Positions 1-9,229 of a stretch of 64,000 bases of DNA are shown here, piece by piece; position 1 is the stretch's first letter; every line of letters begins with the position of its first letter. The DNA is from Streptomyces hygroscopicus (lineage in GTDB: Bacteria > Actinomycetota > Actinomycetes > Streptomycetales > Streptomycetaceae): contig NZ_LBMW01000003.1 of NCBI RefSeq assembly GCF_026168105.1, positions 124,001 through 188,000 of the forward strand, read 5' to 3'. The position numbers and the translations under genes were made by a program. A model generated the notes under the pieces. It ran no database searches. It was not told the DNA's origin and saw nothing but the letters and a program-made list of their open reading frames with translations.

Positions 1-132
1 GAGGACACCGTCGTACGCATCCTGCCCCCGCTCGACGTCACCGCCGAGGTGGTGGACATGGCCTGCGCGATACTCGTGGAAGCCGTCTTCGCGTGCAGTG
101 CTCCGTCGTGCACCCCGGCCCGGTCCGGTTAG
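1..132 (+). CDS. C-terminal end of a class III aminotransferase (partial)
   Basis: An open frame runs in from the left edge and stops at TAG 130-132, giving 43 residues. The stretch [18 protein letters not shown] followed by an I-L-x-E-A helix is the usual C-terminal tail of fold-type I, PLP-dependent class III aminotransferases such as diaminobutyrate or ornithine aminotransferases, where the LLPPL motif precedes the last helix. The substrate cannot be read from this fragment. It lies 34 bp upstream of an aspartokinase on the same strand, so the two are probably co-transcribed. That pairing would suit a pathway through aspartate semialdehyde, for example to 2,4-diaminobutyrate; this is inference from context. 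Confidence 0.6.
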   Translation, partial: EDTVVRILPPLDVTAEVVDMACAILVEAVFACSAPSCTPARSG

Positions 133-166
133 CCGCCCCTGGGCGGCCCGCCGAGAGGTGTCCCCG

Positions 167-970
167 ATGGCCCTCATCGTTCAGAAGTACGGCGGCTCCT
201 CGGTCTGGAGCACCGATCGGATCAAGCACGCGGCCCGCCGCGTCGTCGCGGCACACACGGCCGGTCACGAGGTCGTCGTCGTGGTGTCCGCGATGGGCGA
301 CACCACCGACCGACTGCTGGGGATGGCCCGGGAGGTGGACCCCGTTCCACCGCCGCGCGAGCTGGACCTGCTGCTGGCATCGGGCGAACAGGTTTCCAAC
401 ACCCTGACGGCCATGGCGATTCACGCGCTCGGCGCCCGCGCCTGTTCGCTCTCGGGCCCCCAAGCCGGCATCGTCACGACCTCGGTGCACGGCGAGGCCC
501 ATATCGTCGACGTCAGGCCCGAGCGCATACGCCGGCTCCTCGACCACGGTGCGATCGTGCTCGTGGCGGGCTTTCAGGGCGTCTGCCGGGAGACCGGTGA
601 GGTCACCACCCTGGGCCGCGGCGGGTCCGACACCACGGCGATCGCCCTGGCCGCCGCCCTCAAGGCCGACGTGTGCGAGATCTACACCGACGTGGACGGC
701 GTCTACACCGCCGATCCACGGCTCGTACCGACGGCGCGCCTGCTGCGTCACCTGACCTACGAGGAGATGTGGGAGCTGGCCGCCGCCGGGGCGAGGGTGC
801 TGGCACTGCGCAGTGTGGAACACGCCTGGCGGTACGGGGTCACGGTGCATGTGCGCTCCGCCCAGGGCGACGGCCCCGGCACGGTGGTCTCCGACCGCCT
901 GCGGGAGGTACGGGAGCCCGTACTGGTGGGTGCGGCGGCCCCCGCGGGCGCCGGGCCGGAAGTACCGTGA
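167..970 (+). CDS. Aspartokinase catalytic domain without ACT domains
   Basis: Aspartate kinase phosphorylates L-aspartate to aspartyl-4-phosphate, the first step of the aspartate family pathway. The 267-residue product starts [12 protein letters not shown], which contains the KYGGSS nucleotide-binding signature, and includes the GGSDTTA motif near residue 150 and [12 protein letters not shown] near residue 180. The ATG at 167 is preceded by a GAGAGGTG ribosome site; an ATG at 98 is in frame but lacks one. Usual aspartokinases are about 400-450 residues with two C-terminal ACT domains that bind lysine and threonine. This one stops at the end of the kinase fold, after [15 protein letters not shown], so it should be insensitive to that feedback. 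Stand-alone kinase domains of this type are often dedicated to a biosynthetic cluster. Confidence 0.85.
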   Translation: MALIVQKYGGSSVWSTDRIKHAARRVVAAHTAGHEVVVVVSAMGDTTDRLLGMAREVDPVPPPRELDLLLASGEQVSNTLTAMAIHALGARACSLSGPQAGIVTTSVHGEAHIVDVRPERIRRLLDHGAIVLVAGFQGVCRETGEVTTLGRGGSDTTAIALAAALKADVCEIYTDVDGVYTADPRLVPTARLLRHLTYEEMWELAAAGARVLALRSVEHAWRYGVTVHVRSAQGDGPGTVVSDRLREVREPVLVGAAAPAGAGPEVP

Positions 971-972
971 GT

Positions 973-1001
973 GGCTCGGCGGGTTGTCGGCAGGCCGAGC
1001 C
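973..1001 (+). terminator. Possible terminator after the aspartokinase
   Basis: An 8-bp perfect stem, GGCTCGGC at 973-980 and GCCGAGCC at 994-1001, begins 2 bp after the aspartokinase stop. The loop is 13 nt and there is no T-run, as is usual in Streptomyces. Confidence 0.4.
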
Positions 1002-1199
1002 GCCAAGGGGGCCGGGGCGGGGCAGCCGCCGGCCCTCTTGCATCGCGGGCGCGTCGCGCGCCGCGTCGTCAGCTGCCGAGCCGGGAGTGCAAGGGCTGCT
1101 CACCGCGTCCGGCGCCCATGCGGCGTTCGGCCCGCGCCTTGCGGAGCGGCTCCACGGCCTCGGTGTCCTTCTCCCGTTCCGCCTCCCGTCGCCGCGGGC

Positions 1200-1898
1200 T
1201 CAGCCGATGGTCCCCAGCCCGGTACCCGTCGGGCGCGAACCGACCCGGCCGTCCGCGGGCGGGCGGTGATCCCGCCAGGACTGATGGTGTTCCAGCCCGG
1301 ACAGGCGCGCCGCCGCCCCGGCGTGGGCGTCGTCGGCCCGGACCCACGGGCCGTCCGCGGCCGCCGCGTCGGCCAGGGCCAGGGCCAGCTGTTCGATGCT
1401 GTTGTCCAGCGATTCGAGAAGCAGTTCGTCATGGCGGCGCAGTGCCCCGAGCAGGTCCATGGCCTTCTCGTCGTCGGCGAGAGCGGCGATGCTCTCCCCG
1501 GCACGGCAGGCTGCCCGTGCCTGGGCAGCGGCCCCGTACTCGCACTCGGTGGTCCTCAGCAGCTGGCGATCGGTGGCCGGGCGCGCGCCGCGCAGGATGC
1601 CGTCCGCGATCACCGCGCCGGCCTCCAGCGGGATCTGCACGGCACGGCCCAGACCGGACGCGAGCGTGCGGAAGATTTCGACGGTGTCGTACACCAGATG
1701 GCGCGGTCGGATGGCGCGGAGGTGGTCGTCGATACGGGCGATGTGCTCCTGGATGTCGGCGAGGTGGTGTTCCAGCGTCCGGCGGTGCGGACCGTGGGGG
1801 ATGACGGCCATGTCCGCCCGGAACCGGTCGATGACCGCGGCGTGGGCACTTCGGGCGTCTTGCAGCGCAGGGATGAGCGCGTTCGTCGTCACTGTCAT
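1200..1898 (-). CDS. Alpha-helical ferritin-like protein (DUF892-like), function unknown
   Basis: The 232-residue product begins MTVTTNALIPALQDARSAH and is rich in His and Glu within long amphipathic helices: HRRTLEHHLADIQEHIARID near residues 40-60 and RRHDELLLESLDNSIEQL near 160-180. This pattern resembles ferritin-like or DUF892-type stress proteins with a four-helix bundle; I infer the family from pattern only. The start at 1898 has an AAGGAAG ribosome site. The in-frame extension further upstream is low-complexity Arg/Pro and is not coding. The last 40 residues are likely unstructured. It is convergent with the aspartokinase and monocistronic. Confidence 0.6.
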   Translation of the reverse strand: MTVTTNALIPALQDARSAHAAVIDRFRADMAVIPHGPHRRTLEHHLADIQEHIARIDDHLRAIRPRHLVYDTVEIFRTLASGLGRAVQIPLEAGAVIADGILRGARPATDRQLLRTTECEYGAAAQARAACRAGESIAALADDEKAMDLLGALRRHDELLLESLDNSIEQLALALADAAAADGPWVRADDAHAGAAARLSGLEHHQSWRDHRPPADGRVGSRPTGTGLGTIG

Positions 1899-2412
1899 TG
1901 CCGTGCTTCCTTGTTTCCTTGTCGGAGAGTCTCTCGGGACGGCGGGTGGGGCGATCTGCCCGCGGAGCGGCTGCCCGGCATGGCTGGGCGGCCCCGGGAC
2001 CAGGGTGTGCGAACAGGACGAAGATCGCCCGGCGGCCCCGTGCATCCCGGGCCGCCCCGACGCACACTTCCGGCGGAGCGAGCGGCGGGACTGCGACGCC
2101 CGACGACTCGGCTCTTCGCCAGGGGATGTCCGGCCCTTTCCGCCGGGCGCGTGACGCCTGGCACGGCACCTCGCCGCGTTGTGGAGACACCTGAGTACGC
2201 CCAGTACGCGGGGAGAACCTCCGCCTGCCGGTGCTTTCCGGCTACCGCCGGGGGGTGATCCCTGCACCGGACGCCGCGCACCGATCCGACGCGAACTTTC
2301 GGACTCCGCCTAGACCGACCGGGTGGCCGCTACGCCGACCGGTGGCGTCCGCCACGGACCGAAGCCGGTCAGGGCCCGGCGTCGGATCCGCGCTTCGCCG
2401 TGGAGTCCGCCC
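1899..2412. other. Intergenic region with no recognisable gene
   Basis: About 500 bp between the divergent ferritin-like and aldo/keto reductase genes. Open frames here on both strands give Arg/Pro-rich composition without domain features. I see no RNA gene. The regulated promoter of the reductase follows at 2413. Confidence 0.5.
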
Positions 2413-2443
2413 TTGACTTGGAGTGCACGCCAACTCCTAGCGT
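2413..2443 (+). promoter_or_regulatory. MerR-type promoter of the aldo/keto reductase gene
   Basis: A -35 element TTGACT at 2413-2418 and a -10 element TAGCGT at 2438-2443 are separated by 19 bp instead of the usual 17. Between them lies an inverted repeat, GGAGT at 2420-2424 and ACTCC at 2433-2437. A 19-bp spacer with a dyad between the boxes is the hallmark of promoters activated by MerR-family regulators such as SoxR. The start codon is 150 bp downstream. No MerR gene is adjacent; the one at 20869 is distant and divergent in sequence. Confidence 0.65.
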
Positions 2444-2592
2444 TCACGGCATGGCGTCACCGAGAGCGCGGTGTGGGCATCGGGATGCCGATTCCCTGGA
2501 TCCGCTGCTCCATGGAGTGGGCGAGGGTCTGTGCGGGGGATCCGCGCCCCCCGTACGGAAAGTCGACATCGCAAGGAAAGGCTGGGACGAAC

Positions 2593-3582
<990 letters not shown>

Positions 3583-3651
3583 GAGCGCGCTCTACGCATG
3601 TGAGGGCGCGGTCGGCGGTGTCCTGTGCGGCGGCCTGCCGGCACGGCAAAG

Positions 3652-3686
3652 GGCGGGGTCCCCGATCACCGATCGGGGACCCCGCC
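3652..3686. terminator. Strong bidirectional terminator hairpin
   Basis: A perfect 16-bp stem (GGCGGGGTCCCCGATC at 3652-3667 and its complement at 3671-3686) with a 3-nt loop lies between the convergent aldo/keto reductase and CsbD-like genes and can serve both. Confidence 0.85.
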
Positions 3687-3700
3687 GCTTGCCGCGCGCG

Positions 3701-3874
3701 TCAGCGCTTGAAGGTGTCCTTGGTCTTCTCCTTCGCCTGGCGGGCGTCGCCCTTCGACTTCTCGGCCTGGCCCTCGGCGGTCAGCTTCTCGTTGCCCACC
3801 GCACGGCCGACGGTCTCCTTGGCCTTGCCCTTGGCCTGCTCCATCTTGGCCTTGGCCTTCTGGTCTCCAGCCAC
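3701..3874 (-). CDS. CsbD-like small stress protein
   Basis: This 57-residue protein starts at GTG 3874 and reads MAGDQKAKAKMEQAKGKAKE, continuing with further Lys/Ala/Glu-rich repeats to TKDTFKR. The composition and the K-x-E-Q-x-K-G-K-x-K-E motif match the CsbD family (PF05532), which is small, hydrophilic and general-stress-induced; the molecular function is unknown. A GGAG ribosome site precedes the GTG. It is a single gene ending at the shared terminator at 3652-3686. Confidence 0.85.
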   Translation of the reverse strand: MAGDQKAKAKMEQAKGKAKETVGRAVGNEKLTAEGQAEKSKGDARQAKEKTKDTFKR

Positions 3875-4311
3875 CGTTGTTCACTCCAAGTCGCGGTTGA
3901 CGTCGATGTCACGACTCCGGGTGACCCCGCGCGTGGAACATAAACATGAATGCGTACGGATTAATCGAACAATTGCGCGCCTGATGCTGGGACCGCCAGG
4001 GCCCTACGGCGACACGGTCGCGGCGAGCGCCTTCCGGCGTTCCGGATCGGCCCCCGTCCCCGCTTCCTATGACGGTTGTCAGGAGGGGTGGCCGACACCG
4101 CGGGGCGGGTGCCGGGCGCCGCCAACCAGGCCGTGGAACGCCCGGCCATGGTGCTCAAGGCCGCGGCGGGGGAGTCCGACACCGCGATGCTGCGCGAAGG
4201 CCGGAAGTGCTCGCCGCGGCCATCGCTCGCGTCCGGCGCGCGGCGAGTCGCGTCGCAAGCGTCGGCCCGATTCCGTCGGGCCGGCGCTGCCATATGTGGT
4301 GAGCGGCGCGG
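3875..4311. other. Intergenic region, no convincing gene
   Basis: Both strands carry short frames of 77-110 codons but with unstructured composition and no ribosome sites. One plus-strand frame (4076-4330) would read into the end of the secreted protein gene on the other strand. An AT-rich patch at 3935-3980 probably holds the CsbD promoter. Confidence 0.4.
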
Positions 4312-4875
4312 TCACCACTCGTCGTGGTGACCGATCACCCGGAAGCTGCCCACGACGCCGTCGTCGCCGAACAGGCCTCCCTCGACGGTACGGGTCACGA
4401 CGCCGTTGGTGGCGCCGAAGGGGCCGACCGTGGCGACCGGGGCGCCGTTGTCGCAGGTGAACCCGCGGAACACCTCAACGATCTTCCTGCTGTCGTTGAA
4501 GATGCTGAAGCTGCTGGAGCCCAGCCCGCTGGCTGCGACGATGCAGCCGTCCGTGGCGGCGGAGAATGTCCGCTCGTTGAATTCGATCCTTCCTTCGTCC
4601 CGCCGTTCGTAGCCGTGGCCGCCGCGCTCCCGGTCGTCCCGGTCGCGGTCGTTCCGGCCCTCGTCCCTCTTTCCGTTCGAGTCGCCGCCACTGACCGGAG
4701 CCGCGGCGGGGGCGGCCTGGCGGACGGGCGGGGCGGCATGCCGGACGGGTGCGGCCGCCTGCTGGTGGGACGGGGCGCTCTGAGATCCGGCGGTCGAGGC
4801 GTAGGTGATGCCGGTGGTGGCCAGAGCCGCCGCGCCTACTACGGCGGTGGCCACGGCAAAGGTACGCGTAGGCAT
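4312..4875 (-). CDS. Secreted protein with charged low-complexity linker, function unknown
   Basis: The 187-residue product has a Sec signal peptide (MPTRTFAVATAVVGAAALATTG, cleavage likely after TYAS-TAG), then a Pro/Ala-rich stretch to about residue 60, a highly charged Asp/Arg-rich stretch (residues 62-95) and a C-terminal folded-looking domain of about 90 residues with two Cys (DGCIVAASG and GFTCDNG). The Cys pair suggests one disulfide. I recognise no family. The start at 4875 has an AAAGAAG ribosome site; an in-frame ATG at 5049 would bury the signal peptide. It is likely an exported wall or extracellular protein. Confidence 0.75.
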   Translation of the reverse strand: MPTRTFAVATAVVGAAALATTGITYASTAGSQSAPSHQQAAAPVRHAAPPVRQAAPAAAPVSGGDSNGKRDEGRNDRDRDDRERGGHGYERRDEGRIEFNERTFSAATDGCIVAASGLGSSSFSIFNDSRKIVEVFRGFTCDNGAPVATVGPFGATNGVVTRTVEGGLFGDDGVVGSFRVIGHHDEW

Positions 4876-5089
4876 GTCACTTCTTTCTGTCTCGCAGACG
4901 CCGGCTGGGCAGCCGACCCGCGATGAACCTACTGACATACCTTCATATCTGTCATATCGGACATGCTCGAAGTGTGATGACGGAGGGCCGGACGGGTGCA
5001 AAAGCGTTGGTCCCGGCGTGTCGTGACGATTTGCCTGATCGGCCTTCACGAGGAGCTCGCCGTGCAGGCCGTCATCGGACGGCCGCAGT

Positions 5090-5881
5090 TCATCGGCTCG
5101 ACCGCTGTGCCGCCACGATCGCTTCCACGGTCTGGTCCGCTCCCGCCAGCCGCTGGACTCGTTCCGCGAACCCGGGGAAATGCGATGCGATCTTCGTAAG
5201 GAACTTCAGCTCGAGCGGCGCGACGTTGATCTCGGCGACATCGCGTTCGATCGCTCGCATCACGCCCTTGACGACCTGCTGCGGTGACACGGTTCGGGCG
5301 CCGCCGGGGGTCCGCGAGCCGGTGTCGGCGAACATCCCCAAGTCGCGGACAAAGCCGGGCTGAACGATCGAGACGCCCACGCCGGTGCCGTGCAGGTCCT
5401 GGCGGAAGGACAGCGAGAACCCGCGAAGCCCGAATTTCGTCGCGGTGTAGAGCGACGACGACTTGGTGGCTGCCATCCCTGACAACGACCCGACGAAGCA
5501 GATGTGCCCGCGCCCTGCCGCCACCATCCCCGGAGCCAGCAGCCGCGCGAGCATCGCGGGCGCGCGCAGGTTCACCGCGAGGGATCGGTCGATTTGCGCG
5601 GGCGTGTAGTCGAGCACCTCGCCGCTGGAGGGCAGGGCCGCGTTGGCGATGAGGATCTCCGTGCCTTCGGCCTCCTTGGCGAGGCGTAGCACATCGTCGG
5701 GGTCGGCGAGATCCGCGAGGATCGTCCGGGCGCCGTAGCGCTCCTCGAGCGGCTCCAACGCCTCGCGGCGCCGACCGGTGAGGACGAGGTCGGCACCGCG
5801 GGCGGACAGCTCGGCGGCGAGTGCCCCGCCGATGCCGCCGGTCACTCCGGTGAGCAGAACGGTCGCTCCGGCAATGTGCAT
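5090..5881 (-). CDS. Short-chain dehydrogenase/reductase
   Basis: A 263-residue classical SDR with a Rossmann fold. The cofactor motif is TGVTGGIGGALA (residues 12-23), the NAG-type motif is present as IANAALPSSG, and the active site is S in FVGSLSG with YTATK about 13 residues later. The basic residues after the first strand (TGRRREAL) favour NADP(H). It is preceded by a TetR gene on the same strand. The 119-bp gap contains a perfect palindrome, so the regulator probably represses this gene. The substrate is unknown. The start at 5881 has an AGGGTAG ribosome site. Confidence 0.88.
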   Translation of the reverse strand: MHIAGATVLLTGVTGGIGGALAAELSARGADLVLTGRRREALEPLEERYGARTILADLADPDDVLRLAKEAEGTEILIANAALPSSGEVLDYTPAQIDRSLAVNLRAPAMLARLLAPGMVAAGRGHICFVGSLSGMAATKSSSLYTATKFGLRGFSLSFRQDLHGTGVGVSIVQPGFVRDLGMFADTGSRTPGGARTVSPQQVVKGVMRAIERDVAEINVAPLELKFLTKIASHFPGFAERVQRLAGADQTVEAIVAAQRSSR

Positions 5882-5896
5882 GGCTACCCTCCGGTC

Positions 5897-5916
5897 TTGT
5901 TCGTTCGAACGAACAA
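5897..5916. promoter_or_regulatory. 20-bp perfect palindrome, probable TetR operator
   Basis: TTGTTCGTTCGAACGAACAA is its own complement. It sits 16 bp before the SDR start codon and downstream of the TetR gene at 6000-6623, in the promoter region of the SDR. Length and position suit a TetR dimer site. Confidence 0.7.
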
Positions 5917-5999
5917 TAGGGAGGGTGTGGCCGCGTGTCCACAGGGAGCGTACGCCGACTGCTGTCCGCGGCAGAGGAGTTGGCGGACGGATCGCGCAC

Positions 6000-6623
6000 T
6001 CAGCGTCGCGATGCCGGGGGACCGGCTGGCTCCTGCGCCGACTCGTCGGCAGCCCCCCGTGCCAGCAGCAGCAAAGCGTCCACCAGGTCGTCCGCCGCGC
6101 TGCCTGTCGCAAGGCGGCGGAGCTGAAGACCCATCACCACGGCGACGGTGGTGGCGGCGAGGCGTTCCGCGTTCGGGACGCCCAGGGCGGTGAGGATCTG
6201 GGCGGCGAGCCGGTCGTAGGCCTCGAACGCCTCCGACGCCGCCGCGCGCAACCGCTCGTCGCGCCCGGCCTGCACATACAGCTCGAACGGCGCGATATGT
6301 GTGCTGTCGAACGGCGTACCGCAGGCCACCTGCCCCGCCAGGGATGCCGCGGCCGCCATGTCGATGTCCTGGCTTCGGCATTGGTCGGCCAGTTCGGTGA
6401 AGTGGCGCGTCTCCTCGCGCACGAAGTGCAGCAGGCTTTCCCGCAGCAGATCGTGCTGGGTCTCGAAGTGGTACGTGACCGACCCGAGTGACACTCCGGC
6501 CTTCTTGGCGATACCCCGGTTGGTGACCGCCGCGACGCCGCCCTCCCCGATGATCTGCAGGACGGCTGCGATGATGCGCTGACGAGTCGGGGCGGAGCGG
6601 GCGGCATTGGGCATGCCGCTCAT
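6000..6623 (-). CDS. TetR-family transcriptional repressor
   Basis: About 207 residues. The N-terminal helix-turn-helix is clear: TRQRIIAAVLQIIGEGGVAA, then the recognition helix region AKKAGVSLGSVTYHF, followed by a helical ligand domain. In-frame starts exist at 6653, 6623 and 6614. I chose 6623 because a GGTGGA element lies just upstream. It lies directly upstream of the SDR gene on the same strand; the palindrome between the two genes is its likely target. The ligand is unknown. Confidence 0.85.
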   Translation of the reverse strand: MSGMPNAARSAPTRQRIIAAVLQIIGEGGVAAVTNRGIAKKAGVSLGSVTYHFETQHDLLRESLLHFVREETRHFTELADQCRSQDIDMAAAASLAGQVACGTPFDSTHIAPFELYVQAGRDERLRAAASEAFEAYDRLAAQILTALGVPNAERLAATTVAVVMGLQLRRLATGSAADDLVDALLLLARGAADESAQEPAGPPASRR

Positions 6624-6706
6624 TGTTCCACCGGTGCCGCCGCCACTGATCACAGAGGCGAGACGGGGGATTCTCGTATCATCGCCGCTGTTCTCGAGAG
6701 GGCCGT

Positions 6707-8197
6707 CTACTCGCAGTAGGTGTCCCGGCCGGGCCGCTCACCGGTCGCCAGGAAGCGGGAGACGGTGCGGTCGCCGCATGTGTTCCCGTTCGCGAGGTAG
6801 GCATCGTGGCCGGTGGAGTTCACGGTCACCATGACGGCGCGCGCGCCGAACGCGTCGCGGAGCCGGAGCGCGCCGCTGAGCGGGGTGGCGGGGTCGCGTT
6901 CGTTCTGCACGAGCATGATGTTCGACGGCCCCTGGGGCGTGATCCGTACCGGCGCCTGCCTCGGCGGGTACGGCCAGGCGGCACAGGCCATGGCGTTGCG
7001 GGGCATTCCGGCGGTCAGCGGGTGGTTCTCCCGGCTCTCCGAGACCGCTTTGCGGTATGCGGCGGCCGACCTGGGCCATGCAATGTCGTTGCAGATCGTC
7101 GCTGCGCTGACCGCGGTGACGTTCTGCAGTACCGGCTCCGGCGGTGTGGCGGGCGCAGGCGGCACCGTGCCGCGCCGTGCGGCCAGCATCAGTTTCGCCA
7201 GGGTGGGGTAGCGGCTGGTCGCGTAGAGGCTGTCCAGCATGGTCTGACGCAGCACATTGCCGTTGAGCTCCTGGGGGTTGGCACCCGGCCAGGGGATCGG
7301 TTCGAGGTCCAGCCGCGCGGCGAGGTGCAGGAACAGCGGCCGCACCTCGGCCGCGGTCTCGGCCACCCGGTCAGGGTTCCCGGGCGCCGACGCCCATGCG
7401 GCGAACTCGGGGAAAGTGTCCTCGACGCCCTTCTCGTACCCGGCCAGCCAGGCACGCGCGACCCGGGTGGGGTCGGGATCGTCGTTGCTGTCCAGCACGA
7501 TGCGATCGGTACGGGCGGGGAACAACTGGCTGTAGACGGCGCCGGTGTAGGTGCCGTACGAGACGCCCCACGCGGAGAGCCTGCGTTCGCCGAGCGCGGC
7601 GCGGATACGGTCGATGTCACGGGCCTCGTCGACCGTGCTGATGTGCCGGATCAGCTCACCGCCCCGGTGTGCGCAGGCCGTTGCGATCCTCCGGGCGATG
7701 ACCAAGTTCTCCGCGATGGACCCGTCCGGGGCGGGCCACGGCCGCTGCTTGGAGACGGCGAGGTCGGCGTGGTCGAGGCCGCAGCCGACGGAGGTGGAGG
7801 GGACGAGCCCGCGCGGGGCGAAGCCGATCAGATCGTAGGCGTCCCGCACCTCCTGCGGCAGCTTCTGCCCTTTTCCCGACGGGTCGGCGAGGCTGGAGCC
7901 GCCGGGCCCGCCGGGGATGAGCAGCAGCGCGCCGCGTCGGACCGCCGGCTTCTCGCTGGGAATGCGGGAGACGGCGACTTCGATCTTCCGGCCGCCGGGG
8001 TCCGTGTAGTCCATGGGTACCTCGACGGTCGCGCACTGCTGCCGTGGATCGATCCCGCTGCCTTCGCACGCGTTCCAGTGCAGTGAGGGGGCCCCGGAGT
8101 CGGCCGCGGATGGTGATGCGCTCAGTGGGGCGGCGAGAGTGAGGAGGGCGGCGGAGACGGTGAGCCAGGCGGCTGTCGAGTGGCTGGTCTGCTTCAT
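6707..8197 (-). CDS. Secreted alpha/beta-hydrolase, tripeptidyl aminopeptidase (S33) type
   Basis: The 496-residue protein has a signal peptide (MKQTSHSTAAWLTVSAALLT, cleavage near residue 32). It follows the Streptomyces Tap/SlpD/SlpE layout: the oxyanion strand LLIPGGPGGSS near residue 93, the nucleophile elbow GVSYGTYTG near residue 210, and a C-terminal TAP-like domain with the acid in NERDPATP and the histidine in NSTGHDAYL. These enzymes release tripeptides or act as secreted proteases and esterases. The usual D-x-R-G-x-G-x-S motif is altered to FAPRGLVPST. Six Cys suggest disulfides. It is a single gene. Confidence 0.88.
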   Translation of the reverse strand: MKQTSHSTAAWLTVSAALLTLAAPLSASPSAADSGAPSLHWNACEGSGIDPRQQCATVEVPMDYTDPGGRKIEVAVSRIPSEKPAVRRGALLLIPGGPGGSSLADPSGKGQKLPQEVRDAYDLIGFAPRGLVPSTSVGCGLDHADLAVSKQRPWPAPDGSIAENLVIARRIATACAHRGGELIRHISTVDEARDIDRIRAALGERRLSAWGVSYGTYTGAVYSQLFPARTDRIVLDSNDDPDPTRVARAWLAGYEKGVEDTFPEFAAWASAPGNPDRVAETAAEVRPLFLHLAARLDLEPIPWPGANPQELNGNVLRQTMLDSLYATSRYPTLAKLMLAARRGTVPPAPATPPEPVLQNVTAVSAATICNDIAWPRSAAAYRKAVSESRENHPLTAGMPRNAMACAAWPYPPRQAPVRITPQGPSNIMLVQNERDPATPLSGALRLRDAFGARAVMVTVNSTGHDAYLANGNTCGDRTVSRFLATGERPGRDTYCE

Positions 8198-8331
8198 GTG
8201 CAGGAGCCTCGCGGATCAAGCCCGTCCGTCCCATCCGGCCAACGTCCGTGTGCGCACGGGGGTTTACCCCCCTCGGCACCTGAGGGCCCCTCCTTGGAAC
8301 CCCGGGGTGACTGCATGGGCCTGACTTGGCG

Positions 8332-9156
8332 TCAGGCAGCGGCGGTGTGTGCCGCGGTGACCACGACGGTCGTGTAACGCATCGTGAACCTGCCCCCCGT
8401 CGCGTCGATCACGGCCCCCACTCCCGCCAGCAGCTCTGCCAGCTTGCCCGGCGGGTACTGGACGGCATCGCCTCCCGTGGGCATCTGGTCCAGCCACTCG
8501 TCGCGGGTGTAGACCCGTTCCCAGCCGAACTGCTGCCGTTGCGGGTCACCGAACGCGCCCACCCGTCGTATCCCGTCGGCCGTCCTGGTGAGCACCCTCG
8601 AGTACGCATCGAGTGGGGACGTCGTCCAGGGTTTGAGCGGCGCTTCGGGCACGACCCGGTGATAGACGGCGGAGAAGGCCTCCGCGATCTCGGGCGAAGG
8701 CTCGAAGACGTTCCAGAAGACGGCCAGCCTGCCGCCCGGCCGAAGCACCTGAGCGGCCTTGGCCGCGCCGGCCGTCGGGTCCACCCAGTGCCAGGTCTGC
8801 CCGGAGGCGACCGTGTCGAAGGACCGGCCGGCGGGCTCCCAGGCTTCGAACGCCGCCACCTCGACCTCGAGTCCGCTGCGCCGCGCGAACCCGGCCATGC
8901 GTGCGTCGACATCGACGCCCAGCACGCTGCAGCCGGCCGCCTGGAACTGCCGGGCCGCTATGCCGGTTCCGACGCCGACGTCGAGGACGTCGGGCCCGGG
9001 ACTGGCGCCGACGATCGCGTCGACCATGGCGTCGGGGTAGCGGGGCCGGGCCCGGTCGTAGCGTTCGGGGTCCGCGCCGAACGACTCCGCCATCAGTCGC
9101 TGGTGATGAGGCTCGTCTCCGGACGAAGGGAGGCGCTCAGGGTCTATAGTGGGCAT
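8332..9156 (-). CDS. SAM-dependent class I methyltransferase
   Basis: A methyltransferase with motif I VLDVGVGTGIAA, the acidic loop GVDVDARM and motif LRPGGRLAVFWN. It belongs to the family beginning AESFGADPERYDRARPRYP. Substrate unknown. The start is uncertain: ATG at 9156 lies inside the operator dyad, and a TATAGA -10-like box (complement of 9143-9148) is downstream of it. A shorter start at 9093 (MAESFG) is therefore possible. It is divergent from a TetR gene and shares a compact regulatory region with it. Confidence 0.85.
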   Translation of the reverse strand: MPTIDPERLPSSGDEPHHQRLMAESFGADPERYDRARPRYPDAMVDAIVGASPGPDVLDVGVGTGIAARQFQAAGCSVLGVDVDARMAGFARRSGLEVEVAAFEAWEPAGRSFDTVASGQTWHWVDPTAGAAKAAQVLRPGGRLAVFWNVFEPSPEIAEAFSAVYHRVVPEAPLKPWTTSPLDAYSRVLTRTADGIRRVGAFGDPQRQQFGWERVYTRDEWLDQMPTGGDAVQYPPGKLAELLAGVGAVIDATGGRFTMRYTTVVVTAAHTAAA

Positions 9157-9184
9157 GTGCCCACTATCGTGGGCACATGCCCAC
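9149..9184. promoter_or_regulatory. Double palindromic operator between divergent methyltransferase and TetR genes
   Basis: GTGGGCATGTGCCCAC (9149-9164) and its exact complement GTGGGCACATGCCCAC (9169-9184) are separated by TATC. Each half is itself a dyad, GTGGGCA-NN-TGCCCAC, so the site can bind two TetR dimers on 20-bp spacing. TATAGT and TATAGA boxes overlap the left end on the two strands. This predicts joint repression of both genes. Confidence 0.75.
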
Positions 9185-9229
9185 TCGTCAACCGGCGGGC
9201 CGGCCGAGGCAAGACGGAGGAGACCCACG

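Noticed and set aside
38..1006. Long minus-strand open frame opposite the aspartokinase
   Set aside because: The plus-strand frame has clear kinase motifs; the minus frame is a high-GC mirror with His/Arg/Gly-rich composition and no domain.
4069..4330. Short plus-strand frames between CsbD and the secreted protein
   Set aside because: No ribosome site, no family and unstructured composition.
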